NCBI RefSeq assembly: GCF_000526935.1
Contig: NZ_JAHA01000004.1
Coordinates: 1 to 64,000 of the forward strand
Direction of reading: 5' to 3'
DNA length: 64,000 nt
Origin: Butyrivibrio sp. FCS014
Lineage (GTDB): Bacteria; Bacillota; Clostridia; Lachnospirales; Lachnospiraceae
Positions 54,280-61,337 of the stretch are shown here, in pieces. Within the stretch, counting starts at the first letter, position 1. Each line of letters starts with the position of its first letter. The notes beneath the pieces were generated by a model. It made no database searches, was not told the DNA's origin, and saw nothing but the letters and a program-made list of their open reading frames with translations. The position numbers and the translations under genes were made by a program.

Positions 54280-54345
54280 GACAGCTTCTGCCATTGACTG
54301 TGTATTTCCTGTACCGCTCCAATATACTATTGCTATTTTGCTCAT
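54280..54345 (-). pseudogene. Flavodoxin stump (N-terminal 22 residues)
   Basis: Reads MSKIAIVYWSGTGNTQSMAE then AV from an atg at 54345 with a good ribosome site (AAAGGAGGAAAG). The FMN-binding loop SGTGNTxxMA identifies a short flavodoxin. The reading then continues into sequence belonging to the end of the ABC permease, so roughly 115 residues are missing. Promoter palindrome at 54369 remains. Confidence 0.65.
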
Positions 54346-54368
54346 ACTTTCCTCCTTTTGTTCATTTA

Positions 54369-54384
54369 GTTAGCACACGCTAAC
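54369..54384. promoter_or_regulatory. Perfect 6-4-6 palindrome before flavodoxin stump
   Basis: GTTAGCACACGCTAAC, perfect 6-bp arms; same type as at 50763 and 50803. Flavodoxins are commonly switched on by iron shortage. Confidence 0.65.
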
Positions 54385-54496
54385 ATTATCCTTTTTGGAG
54401 CCGCCAGTCAAGGCACTGCGCTGATAAAAAATCTCAAAAGATGCGTCTGAGCTTCACTCAACCGGAGTGAAACCCTTTATGATCCGTTCAGCAAGT

Positions 54497-54513
54497 GTTA
54501 AGATTACGTTAAG
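54497..54513 (+). promoter_or_regulatory. Tandem GTTAAG repeats, possible response-regulator site
   Basis: GTTAAG-ATTAC-GTTAAG: direct repeats 11 bases apart, about one helical turn. Possible autoregulatory site for the OmpR-type regulator encoded in the following operon. Confidence 0.4.
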
Positions 54514-54623
54514 GTTTTTTCCGTTTGGCAGAAAGGTTAGCCTGTTATCCTTAGTTCATAAGATAACAACACCGAATGCATACAAGCAGTCATTCGGAAC
54601 TTTTATAAACGGAGGGAAAAAGA

Positions 54624-55415
54624 ATGTGGACAAGAAAAGAACTTAAGGAAAAAGGAAAAAAGGCATTTATACTAAACTATTGGAAGACTGTTTTGGTAAG
54701 TCTCATCTATGTAATACTTATTGCCGGGGCTGCCGGCTCTGTCTCAGGAATAGGTGTCAGAGGTGGATCTGATCACAAAATCGAATCAACGATAGAATCA
54801 AACACCAGCCAATCCGATTCCGCATCAACTATAGCAGAGAATTTTTCTGATAAGGTTCCGGACTTTGATTTACCACCGGAAGCAGTATTCGTTATAGCGG
54901 TTTTGGCAGTTATGCTGGGTATCGTAGCTTTTGGTATCTCACTGGCGATCAACGCTTTTTTGATCAATCCCATTGAAGTCGGATGTCATAGATTTTTTAC
55001 CCGAAATCTGAACCAGAAGGCTAACGTAAATGAGATTACATACGCATTTGACCATAACTACCTTAATAATGTTAAGACCGCTTTCTTAAGAGACTTATAC
55101 ATAATTCTCTGGTCACTGCTTTTTATCATCCCCGGTATCATCAAATCCTATGAATACCGCATGATTCCTTATATCCTTGCAGATCATCCGGAGATGAGCA
55201 CCAAAGAAGTTTTTGCAAAAAGCAAAGAGCTTATGAATGGACAGAAGTGGAGAGCCTTTGTACTTGATCTTTCATTCATAGGATGGGAGATATTATCACT
55301 CTTTACCGCCAGAATTCTTGGAATATTCTATGTATCTCCATATAGAAATATGACAAATGCAGCTCTTTATGAAAAACTTGAGTATGGAAACCTTGAAATT
55401 GAGGAGAATAACTGA
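54624..55415 (+). CDS. DUF975 family membrane protein
   Basis: 263 aa, MWTRKELKEKGKKAFILNYWK is the DUF975 N-terminus. Helices at VLVSLIYVILIAGAAGSV, FVIAVLAVMLGIVAFGISLA, LYIILWSLLFIIPGIIKSY and near residue 220. The YRMIPYILADHPEMSTKEVFAKSKELMNG loop is typical. Function unknown, likely envelope-related. Ribosome site ACGGAGGGAAAA. It overlaps the response regulator gene by one base, so the three form an operon with the two-component genes. Confidence 0.85.
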   Translation: MWTRKELKEKGKKAFILNYWKTVLVSLIYVILIAGAAGSVSGIGVRGGSDHKIESTIESNTSQSDSASTIAENFSDKVPDFDLPPEAVFVIAVLAVMLGIVAFGISLAINAFLINPIEVGCHRFFTRNLNQKANVNEITYAFDHNYLNNVKTAFLRDLYIILWSLLFIIPGIIKSYEYRMIPYILADHPEMSTKEVFAKSKELMNGQKWRAFVLDLSFIGWEILSLFTARILGIFYVSPYRNMTNAALYEKLEYGNLEIEENN

Positions 55416-56104
55416 TGGATAAGATCCTTATTGCAGATGATGAAACCGAAATCAGGAGTTTGCTGAAACTGTATCTGGAAAATGAAGGTTATGCAGTAGA
55501 AGAAGCGGGCGATGGCCGGGAAGCTTTAAGGATACTTGCAGGCGGAGACATAAGTCTCTGCCTGCTTGATGTCATGATGCCTGAAATGGATGGCTTCCAT
55601 GTGCTCAAGGAGATGCGTAAGAACAATAATATTCCTGTAATCATCATATCCGCCAAGGATACCGACCCTGACAAGATACTGGGCCTTGATCTTGGGGCAG
55701 ACGATTATATGATAAAGCCCTTCAATCCGCTTGAAGCCGTAGCCAGAGTCCGTTCCAACCTCAGGCGTTTTCATGCGCTTAAAGGAGACAACCAAACCGA
55801 GCCGGAAGGACTTCTGGAACTTTTGGATCTTAAGCTCGACAAAGATGCTTGCATTCTATATCACAACGATGAAAAGATTGAGCTTACTTCCAATGAGCTT
55901 AAGATGATGGAACTTTTTATGGAAAACCCAGGTAAAGTCTTCACCAAGGAAAAGATATATGAATACGTCTGGGGAGATACCTATGTAGTTGCCGACAATA
56001 ACATCATGGTCGCAATCAGCAAGCTCAGGTCCAAACTCAGTGAAGATCCTTCTGCTTATATCAAGACAGTCAGAGGACTTGGTTATCGTATGGAGAAAGA
56101 GTAA
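55415..56104 (+). CDS. OmpR-family response regulator (VanR-like)
   Basis: 229 aa. Receiver domain with acidic pocket DDETE, phospho-acceptor Asp in LCLLDVMMPEMDG, a Ser and Lys in VIIISAKD and MIKPFNP. The C-terminal winged helix ends with TVRGLGYRME. The subtype resembles VanR. It would be phosphorylated by the kinase encoded 18 bases downstream. Confidence 0.9.
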   Translation: MDKILIADDETEIRSLLKLYLENEGYAVEEAGDGREALRILAGGDISLCLLDVMMPEMDGFHVLKEMRKNNNIPVIIISAKDTDPDKILGLDLGADDYMIKPFNPLEAVARVRSNLRRFHALKGDNQTEPEGLLELLDLKLDKDACILYHNDEKIELTSNELKMMELFMENPGKVFTKEKIYEYVWGDTYVVADNNIMVAISKLRSKLSEDPSAYIKTVRGLGYRMEKE

Positions 56105-56122
56105 TCCGGGGAATTAGCTTAT

Positions 56123-57181
56123 ATGAATAAATTCAGAAGTTTTCTAATAAAACATCTTATCCTGGTTTTGGTCATTGTTGTTGCGGTCGAGCTTATGCTC
56201 ACCGTAATTCTTAATGATGTCATTTTCCCTTTCATTGGATATCTTATGGGTCAGCCGGGGCTGTCTTCATTGTCTATCAGCAGTATCCCCTTTTTTATCT
56301 GGGGACTCATCAGCGGTAACAGCGCATATGTATTCAACGCCCTTGAAACGTCTACTGTAATACTGATGATTCTTTTCTCTCTGTTTCTGGTTGTGCTTCC
56401 GATTATTGTGGGAATACTGATATATGCAGGAAAGGTCACCAGACAGGTAGAAATTCTGGAAAAAGAGAGGACAGAAGAGCGAAAGAGCTACGAAGCAAAA
56501 AGAAATCTCATGCTCTCGGACTTTGCCCACGACCTTAGAACGCCCATCATGACTATCGGAGGTTATGCAACCGCTATTAATGATGGTCTGGTCAAGGATG
56601 ATACTCAAAAAAAGGAGTATCTTAATGCAATTGCCACAAAATCAAAGCGAATGACAGAGCTTATAACAATGCTGTTTGAGTATGTCAGGGTAGGAAGTGA
56701 GGGTTTTACCCTAAGTAGAAAAAAGATCGATCTTAACGCGTTTCTTATCGACATAATTGCCGGCCTTTATCCGGATCTTGAGGGTGCCGGAATTAGCGTA
56801 GATATCGATACCCCGGAAGAGCCGTTTTTTATCAGTGCAGATGATCTTCATTTAAAAAGAGTCATCGAAAACCTTATCATTAACGTGATCAGGCACAATC
56901 CTCCCGGTACAAAAGCAGGTTTTATCATAAAAAAGGCCTCCGGCGTAGAGTTTTTTGCCGTGGCAGATACCGGAATTCAGATCGGTAAATCTGAAGAAGA
57001 ACTGTTTGAACCATTTGTAAAAGGAGAGGACTCCCGTTCTCAAAACACTGGAAGTGGCCTTGGTCTGTCAGTGGCCAAACAGGTAATGGACATGCACGGG
57101 TTTGATATTCACCTTAAACAGCCCTATGGCGATTACACAAAGGCTTTTGTGCTGAAGTTCATTGAAGCGGGAGATATCTAA
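56123..57181 (+). CDS. Sensor histidine kinase (VanS-like)
   Basis: 352 aa. Two membrane helices (HLILVLVIVVAVELMLTVI and VILMILFSLFLVVLPIIVGI) enclose a short extracellular loop of about 50 residues. H-box DFAHDLRTPIM, N-box NLIINVIRHNPPG, then ADTGIQIG and GSGLGLSVAKQVM. The short sensor loop is like intramembrane-sensing and VanS kinases that monitor envelope damage. Operon with DUF975 and the regulator. Confidence 0.9.
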   Translation: MNKFRSFLIKHLILVLVIVVAVELMLTVILNDVIFPFIGYLMGQPGLSSLSISSIPFFIWGLISGNSAYVFNALETSTVILMILFSLFLVVLPIIVGILIYAGKVTRQVEILEKERTEERKSYEAKRNLMLSDFAHDLRTPIMTIGGYATAINDGLVKDDTQKKEYLNAIATKSKRMTELITMLFEYVRVGSEGFTLSRKKIDLNAFLIDIIAGLYPDLEGAGISVDIDTPEEPFFISADDLHLKRVIENLIINVIRHNPPGTKAGFIIKKASGVEFFAVADTGIQIGKSEEELFEPFVKGEDSRSQNTGSGLGLSVAKQVMDMHGFDIHLKQPYGDYTKAFVLKFIEAGDI

Positions 57182-57188
57182 TTATTTC

Positions 57189-57205
57189 ATGAGATGCGAG
57201 TAGTA
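57189..57205. repeat. 17-bp direct repeat, copy 2
   Basis: Same 17 bases as at 50168-50184, 8 bases after the kinase gene. The two copies bracket DUF3793, the ABC exporter and the two-component operon (about 7.0 kb). Confidence 0.7.
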
Positions 57206-57279
57206 ATAATAAAGTCAAGACGTTATTTATTTTTCCCCAGATGATAAAATATTAAATAATTTATTGGCGGGGGAGAGTA

Positions 57280-57456
57280 ATGATGAATCAGATTGAAAAA
57301 GAGATCAACATTATCAGTGGGGATTGTTGGTTTGACGACATAGAGGCAAAAGAAAACGCAATGCAGGATTATGATGACCAGCCATACGGCGATGATAATG
57401 TGTTAGTCAGGGCGTCGAAAAGAAGATCATTTTGGGCGCCATCGTCGATGTTATAA
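57280..57456 (+). CDS. Small acidic protein, perhaps frameshifted at its end
   Basis: 58 aa, not recognised, with a GGCGGGGGAGAG ribosome site. MMNQIEKEINIISGDCWFDD then an acidic run. Past about residue 47 an alternative frame gives KKIILGAIVDVITERSCKVS ending at a taa near 57485, which looks more protein-like, so one base may be missing in CAGGGCGTCGAAAAG. It is the last gene before the Tn7-like region and may be the gene the transposon entered beside. Confidence 0.35.
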   Translation: MMNQIEKEINIISGDCWFDDIEAKENAMQDYDDQPYGDDNVLVRASKRRSFWAPSSML

Positions 57457-57512
57457 CTGAGAGGTCTTGTAAAGTGTCAGATTAACCTAAAACAGTAAAA
57501 TATACATATACG

Positions 57513-57545
57513 AGAAAGCTCACAACCATGGGCTTTCTTTTTTTT
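57513..57545 (+). terminator. Terminator at the edge of the Tn7-like element
   Basis: AGAAAGCTCA pairs with TGGGCTTTCT (10 positions, one wobble), then eight T. Confidence 0.8.
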
Positions 57546-57595
57546 CACATTTTACATTACTCTCCATTTAGGTTAAATTTTTAAAGCTAAAAATC

Positions 57596-57667
57596 GTAAA
57601 AAGCCGTACCATTTAAGCTATTTTTGTAAAAAGCCGTAATTTTATAGATAAAAGTGTAAAAAGCCGA
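57596..57667. repeat. Three 30-bp-spaced repeats GTAAAAAGCCG(T)A
   Basis: GTAAAAAGCCGTA at 57596 and 57626, GTAAAAAGCCGA at 57656: exact 30-base period. The bases before each core (TTTAAAGCTAAAAATC, TTAAGCTATTTTT) are also related. Position just upstream of a TnsA-like gene fits multiple TnsB-binding sites in a Tn7-type end. Confidence 0.7.
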
Positions 57668-57694
57668 ATATGAGTGCCAAGGATATAATTATGC

Positions 57695-57708
57695 CGATAA
57701 TATTATCG
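57695..57708. promoter_or_regulatory. 14-bp palindrome ahead of tnsA-like gene
   Basis: CGATAATATTATCG, perfect; 41 bases before the gene's start. Likely operator for the transposition genes. A related ATCGAT lies at about 57728. Confidence 0.45.
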
Positions 57709-57748
57709 TTATATAAACTTAATTTTATCGATAGGAGGTGCACTAAAA

Positions 57749-58405
57749 ATGTATCGATACGAGGAACCTATTTTCAGGCTGAGAAGTTCAAGCTATGGCA
57801 GTAACTATTGGGTATTTCACAGCAGAAAACTTCGGAGAAGAGTAGCAGTATTTTCTAACCTTGAATATGAGAATATTCTTACTCTTGAGATGAATCCTGA
57901 TGTGGAGTGGTACTGTGAATATCCTTTGGAAACTACTGTCTATATAGGAGGGAAGGAGTCAAAGGTTCTGTTCAATGCATGGGTAAAATATAAAGACGGA
58001 ACAGAAGAATATCAAGGTGTTGCATATCTTTGCAGTTCTGATGATAGTAAGGATCATGTGAAGGTTGCCTGCCAGTCGGCGTGGTGCTTACAGAATGATG
58101 TCAATTTTGTATTCCGAAACGAAAAGAATATTGAAATAGGACCTTTCTATATCCGAAATATATCGCTTCTTGCAGCCAGGGCCAGAAGATTCACAGCTTG
58201 TGGATTAAATGCAGACAGGATCTTCCTAAGTTTTATCCAGGCAAAAAGGCATATATGTATCGGTGAACTTGAAAAGATGGGGCGCCTAGAAAAGTACAGA
58301 GCGCTGGATTATATTTCAGATCTGTACTATAGAGGATTGGTCACACTGAGCAATATGAATACAGACTGCATCTCTGCAGATACGGAGGTGATCTCCATTG
58401 GCTAA
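57749..58405 (+). CDS. tnsA: TnsA-like endonuclease, active site apparently degenerate
   Basis: 218 aa. Layout is that of Tn7 TnsA: N-terminal nuclease-like half with ENILTLEMNPDVEWYCEYPLE (the Glu helix followed by a short strand), then FNAWVKYKDGTEEYQGVAYL where PDF...EVK is normally found, and a C-terminal winged-helix-like half with FYIRNISLLAARARR. The expected Asp and the E-x-K are not evident, so 5'-end cleavage may be lost or the motif displaced. Ribosome site ATAGGAGGTGCAC. Overlaps the tnsB-like gene by 8 bases. Confidence 0.65.
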   Translation: MYRYEEPIFRLRSSSYGSNYWVFHSRKLRRRVAVFSNLEYENILTLEMNPDVEWYCEYPLETTVYIGGKESKVLFNAWVKYKDGTEEYQGVAYLCSSDDSKDHVKVACQSAWCLQNDVNFVFRNEKNIEIGPFYIRNISLLAARARRFTACGLNADRIFLSFIQAKRHICIGELEKMGRLEKYRALDYISDLYYRGLVTLSNMNTDCISADTEVISIG

Positions 58406-60335
58406 TAAAAAATATAATATCGAAGAACTCCGCCAGGCAAGGAGCATGTGGACTGAACCGCTTATCAGTACTGTCCCTGAATCTAAAAGAAGTAGGTATA
58501 TGCTAAATAAGCAGGCTGTAGATATGTACATAGATGGCGAATCTGTAAAAAAGATTACTGAAATGACAGGTATCCCCGGTTCGAGAATGGTATCGCTGAT
58601 AGAAAGATGTCTTTCTTCAAATGATACAGGGAATATTCTTGGATATCACGGTCTTTTAACAGGAAGTAAACCCTTTAGAGAAACGAGATCAGGACATGGC
58701 AGAGAGTTTGATCAGCTTCTGGAGAAGTATCCTCAATTGAAAGAGTTCATAGTAGGGTGTTATTTTGGTGACAGGAAATATACGCTTGTCAGGAACATGA
58801 ACATAACATCACTTCACAGGTTATTTCTTAAAGAATGCCGCAATCTTGGCATCACAGAGTGGCAGTACCCATTTACTACAGAAAACCGTGGATATGTCAG
58901 CATGTGTGCCTACGTCCATAAACTTGAAGCTGATAACATTTCTTTAAATGCCAGAAGATTTGATAAAAATACTGCCCAGAAGCTTGCGTCTACAGGGATT
59001 GGGCACAGGCTTACAGTCAATCCGGTGGCTCCTTTTGCTACAGTACAGATTGACGGCCACATCATAGATATCGAATATGTAATTGATGTACCCAATACAG
59101 ACGGCACTGTTAGCAAGGTTGTTGCTACAAGGGCGTGGTTAATAGCCGTGATAGATATAGCAACAAGATGTATCCTTGGATATTCCCTTTCTCAGGAATT
59201 TAATTACGACCAGTATGATGTCATGGATGCTATTAAAAATGCCATCATACCGAAAACTCTGCTGGATCTGACCATCGAAGGACTTCAGTATCCATCTAAT
59301 GGCGGTTTCTATTCAACCGCGTTTTCTGATTTCAAATATGCAGTCTTTGATTCAATAATGCTGGATAATGCAAAATCGCATCTGTCAGCATACACGGTAG
59401 GAAAACTTGTAGATGAGCTTGGCTGCTGCGTTAACTATGGATCTGTTGCAACTCCCGAAACAAGAGGAATTGTTGAAAGATTTTTCGGAACGCTAGAGTC
59501 CAGAGGATTCCATATGCTGCCATCAACAACCGGGTCAGATACCAAAGATCCTGTCAGAAAAAACCCTGAAAAAAATGCAATAAAATATGATGTCACATAT
59601 GAACAGATGACTGAACTGATAGATGTTCTCATAGCTGAGTATAATAACACACCCCATAAAGGGGTAGATGGACTTTCACCCTTAGAGTGCATGAGCTGCA
59701 AACTGTTTCAAGCAGGGCTTTACCCATATGTGGCTGACGAAGATATGATCATATCAGTCATAGAACGTCTGAACATGAGGATGGACAAACGCACTGTCAG
59801 AGGTAGGGCAGCACATGGCAAACACGCATATATTCAGTTTATGGGTACTGAGTATCGTAGCAAGATACTCTCTGCCACTGAACACTACCTTGGACAGTCA
59901 CTGACCATCCTTTATGACCCCAGGGATATTTCCAGTATTGAGGCATATGATCAGGATGGCAGATATATAGACACGCTTAAGGCAAGTGGGGAATTCGGTA
60001 CAAAATCACATTCCGTCAGGACGAGAAAGAATGCCCTGAAGCTTGCCAGAGAGCGTGGGAGATCAAAACTAATATTTGATACACCGATAGATGCATATAT
60101 ATCAAGCCTTGATGTCAAAGGAAAGAAAAGCCGGAGAAACGCTACCAGGGCAGATATAGTCAGACGTGAGATTAGCAAGGGCATAGCAGCAGAACAGCAA
60201 AGTGATAATACATTTAACCTGGAGACTGTACGTAAAAAACAGGAAACTGGGGCTGTACTAAGATATGAAGATATTAAAGGTCTTTCACCGGAAGACCTTT
60301 ATACGTTGATGTTCCAAAACAGAAAGGAGGGTTAA
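58398..60335 (+). CDS. tnsB: TnsB-like DDE transposase
   Basis: 645 aa starting at ttg 58398 after GGAGGTGATCTCC. N-terminal helix-turn-helix region (MYIDGESVKKITEMTGIPGSRM). The rve-type catalytic core has FATVQIDGHIIDIEY (Asp), FDSIMLDNAKSHLSAY (Asp) and ETRGIVERFFGTLE (Glu). A beta-barrel (YRSKILSATEHYLGQSLTILYDP) follows, as in Mu/TnsB transposases, and a basic tail. It would cut and join the 3' ends of the element at the repeats upstream. tnsC-like gene follows after 3 bases. Confidence 0.85.
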   Translation: MANKKYNIEELRQARSMWTEPLISTVPESKRSRYMLNKQAVDMYIDGESVKKITEMTGIPGSRMVSLIERCLSSNDTGNILGYHGLLTGSKPFRETRSGHGREFDQLLEKYPQLKEFIVGCYFGDRKYTLVRNMNITSLHRLFLKECRNLGITEWQYPFTTENRGYVSMCAYVHKLEADNISLNARRFDKNTAQKLASTGIGHRLTVNPVAPFATVQIDGHIIDIEYVIDVPNTDGTVSKVVATRAWLIAVIDIATRCILGYSLSQEFNYDQYDVMDAIKNAIIPKTLLDLTIEGLQYPSNGGFYSTAFSDFKYAVFDSIMLDNAKSHLSAYTVGKLVDELGCCVNYGSVATPETRGIVERFFGTLESRGFHMLPSTTGSDTKDPVRKNPEKNAIKYDVTYEQMTELIDVLIAEYNNTPHKGVDGLSPLECMSCKLFQAGLYPYVADEDMIISVIERLNMRMDKRTVRGRAAHGKHAYIQFMGTEYRSKILSATEHYLGQSLTILYDPRDISSIEAYDQDGRYIDTLKASGEFGTKSHSVRTRKNALKLARERGRSKLIFDTPIDAYISSLDVKGKKSRRNATRADIVRREISKGIAAEQQSDNTFNLETVRKKQETGAVLRYEDIKGLSPEDLYTLMFQNRKEG

Positions 60336-60338
60336 TGC

Positions 60339-61337
60339 GTGTATTCTGCAAAAGAAGCTGTATCAGCTAATAATATATCAGAACAGTTCATATCACAGAT
60401 GACTATCCGCTATCTTACTTCCCGTAAGCTTGTATTTCCGACTAAGAGCATCCTTGATGAAGAACGGAGAATCAATTCATGGCTCGGCATAGGAGCTTGT
60501 GGGAGTATTACTTATGGAAGAGCCAGGATAGGCAAGACGGTGTGCATGAACTATGTAGCTGAATCCATAAGAAATCAATATGGGAGCCGTGAAATGGTCA
60601 TTATATGGAATGTGACTGATCACCCCGAAACTGAGAGAAACTTCTATGCCTCGATACTTATGGCTATGGGCTATGAATGTCCCAGATACAGTACCGCACT
60701 AATACTAAAAGAACGAGTTCTTAATGAGCTTATATTACGTGCTCACGAGACCCCCTTTAAGAAAGCAGTCATGTTCATTGATGAAGCCTGGAAACTAAGG
60801 GAAAAGGATTTTTACTGGCTTATGGATTTATATAACAATCTTAGCGGAAAAGATATCCAGTTATCTGTGTTCATGTACGGGACAAGGGAACTTAAGGATC
60901 TTAAGCATTCCTTTAAACTTCAGGGCAAAGATCAGATAGTTGGACGTTTCATGATCAATGAAAGCCAGTTCTTTGGTATACAGGATCCCAAAGAGCTCCA
61001 GTTCTGCATGGCTTCGGTAGATAAACTTCATGTTTGCATTACAGACTATGAAATATTATCGGATGGACTTGTGGATTTTTATTTTCCTTACGCAGATGGT
61101 AAGACCTTTTTTGATATCAGCAATGACTTCTGGGAAGCATTTCAGAGTGTAAGGATCCAAAAGAGGATTGCGGCAGAAGATATTCCCATGAAATATTTCA
61201 TAGATTCACTGGTGATCTGCCTCAATAAGCATGGAAAACTGGGAAGCAGTCCAATTGCATTCCCTACGAGAAAGGAACTTGAAAGTTGTGTAGCGCTTTC
61301 GGGCTATGGTGAATCAGATGATGAATACACTAAATAA
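60339..61337 (+). CDS. tnsC: TnsC-like AAA+ ATPase
   Basis: 332 aa. Walker A GRARIGKT, Walker B AVMFIDEAW and sensor-like FMYGTRELKDL match the TniB/TnsC ATPases, which pass target information from a TniQ/TnsD protein to the transposase. Start gtg at 60339 follows GAAAGGAGGGTTAATGC. Overlaps the TniQ-like gene by 32 bases. It belongs to one operon of four genes. Confidence 0.8.
   Translation: MYSAKEAVSANNISEQFISQMTIRYLTSRKLVFPTKSILDEERRINSWLGIGACGSITYGRARIGKTVCMNYVAESIRNQYGSREMVIIWNVTDHPETERNFYASILMAMGYECPRYSTALILKERVLNELILRAHETPFKKAVMFIDEAWKLREKDFYWLMDLYNNLSGKDIQLSVFMYGTRELKDLKHSFKLQGKDQIVGRFMINESQFFGIQDPKELQFCMASVDKLHVCITDYEILSDGLVDFYFPYADGKTFFDISNDFWEAFQSVRIQKRIAAEDIPMKYFIDSLVICLNKHGKLGSSPIAFPTRKELESCVALSGYGESDDEYTK

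Larger units (their letters stand above)
54250..54623. other. Non-coding stretch between ABC exporter and DUF975 genes
   Basis: Holds the flavodoxin stump and its palindrome on the left. On the right, GTTAAG repeats at 54497 and 54508 are spaced 11 bases, the arrangement favoured by OmpR-type response regulators, upstream of a possible promoter (TTGGCA about 54525, TTATCC about 54547). No other gene is apparent. Confidence 0.45.
57457..57748. other. Putative left end of Tn7-like element
   Basis: Contains, in order: a possible TGT terminus (TGTCAGATTAACC, about 57476); inverted copies TTAACCTAAA (57482) and TTTAGGTTAA (57567) around a terminator; three 30-bp-phased repeats; a 14-bp palindrome; and the ribosome site of the TnsA-like gene. 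No gene is seen. The exact transposon boundary is not proven because the other end is outside the window. Confidence 0.5.

Noticed and set aside
50168..57205. 17-bp repeats as attL/attR of a phage-like integrase island
   Set aside because: No integrase lies between them, and joining the outer sides does not restore the truncated MBL gene. Kept only as an unexplained repeat.
57596..57667. Evenly spaced repeats as a small CRISPR array
   Set aside because: The repeat core is only 12-13 bases, the intervals are AT-rich and related to one another rather than unique spacers, and no cas gene is near. A transposon end fits better.
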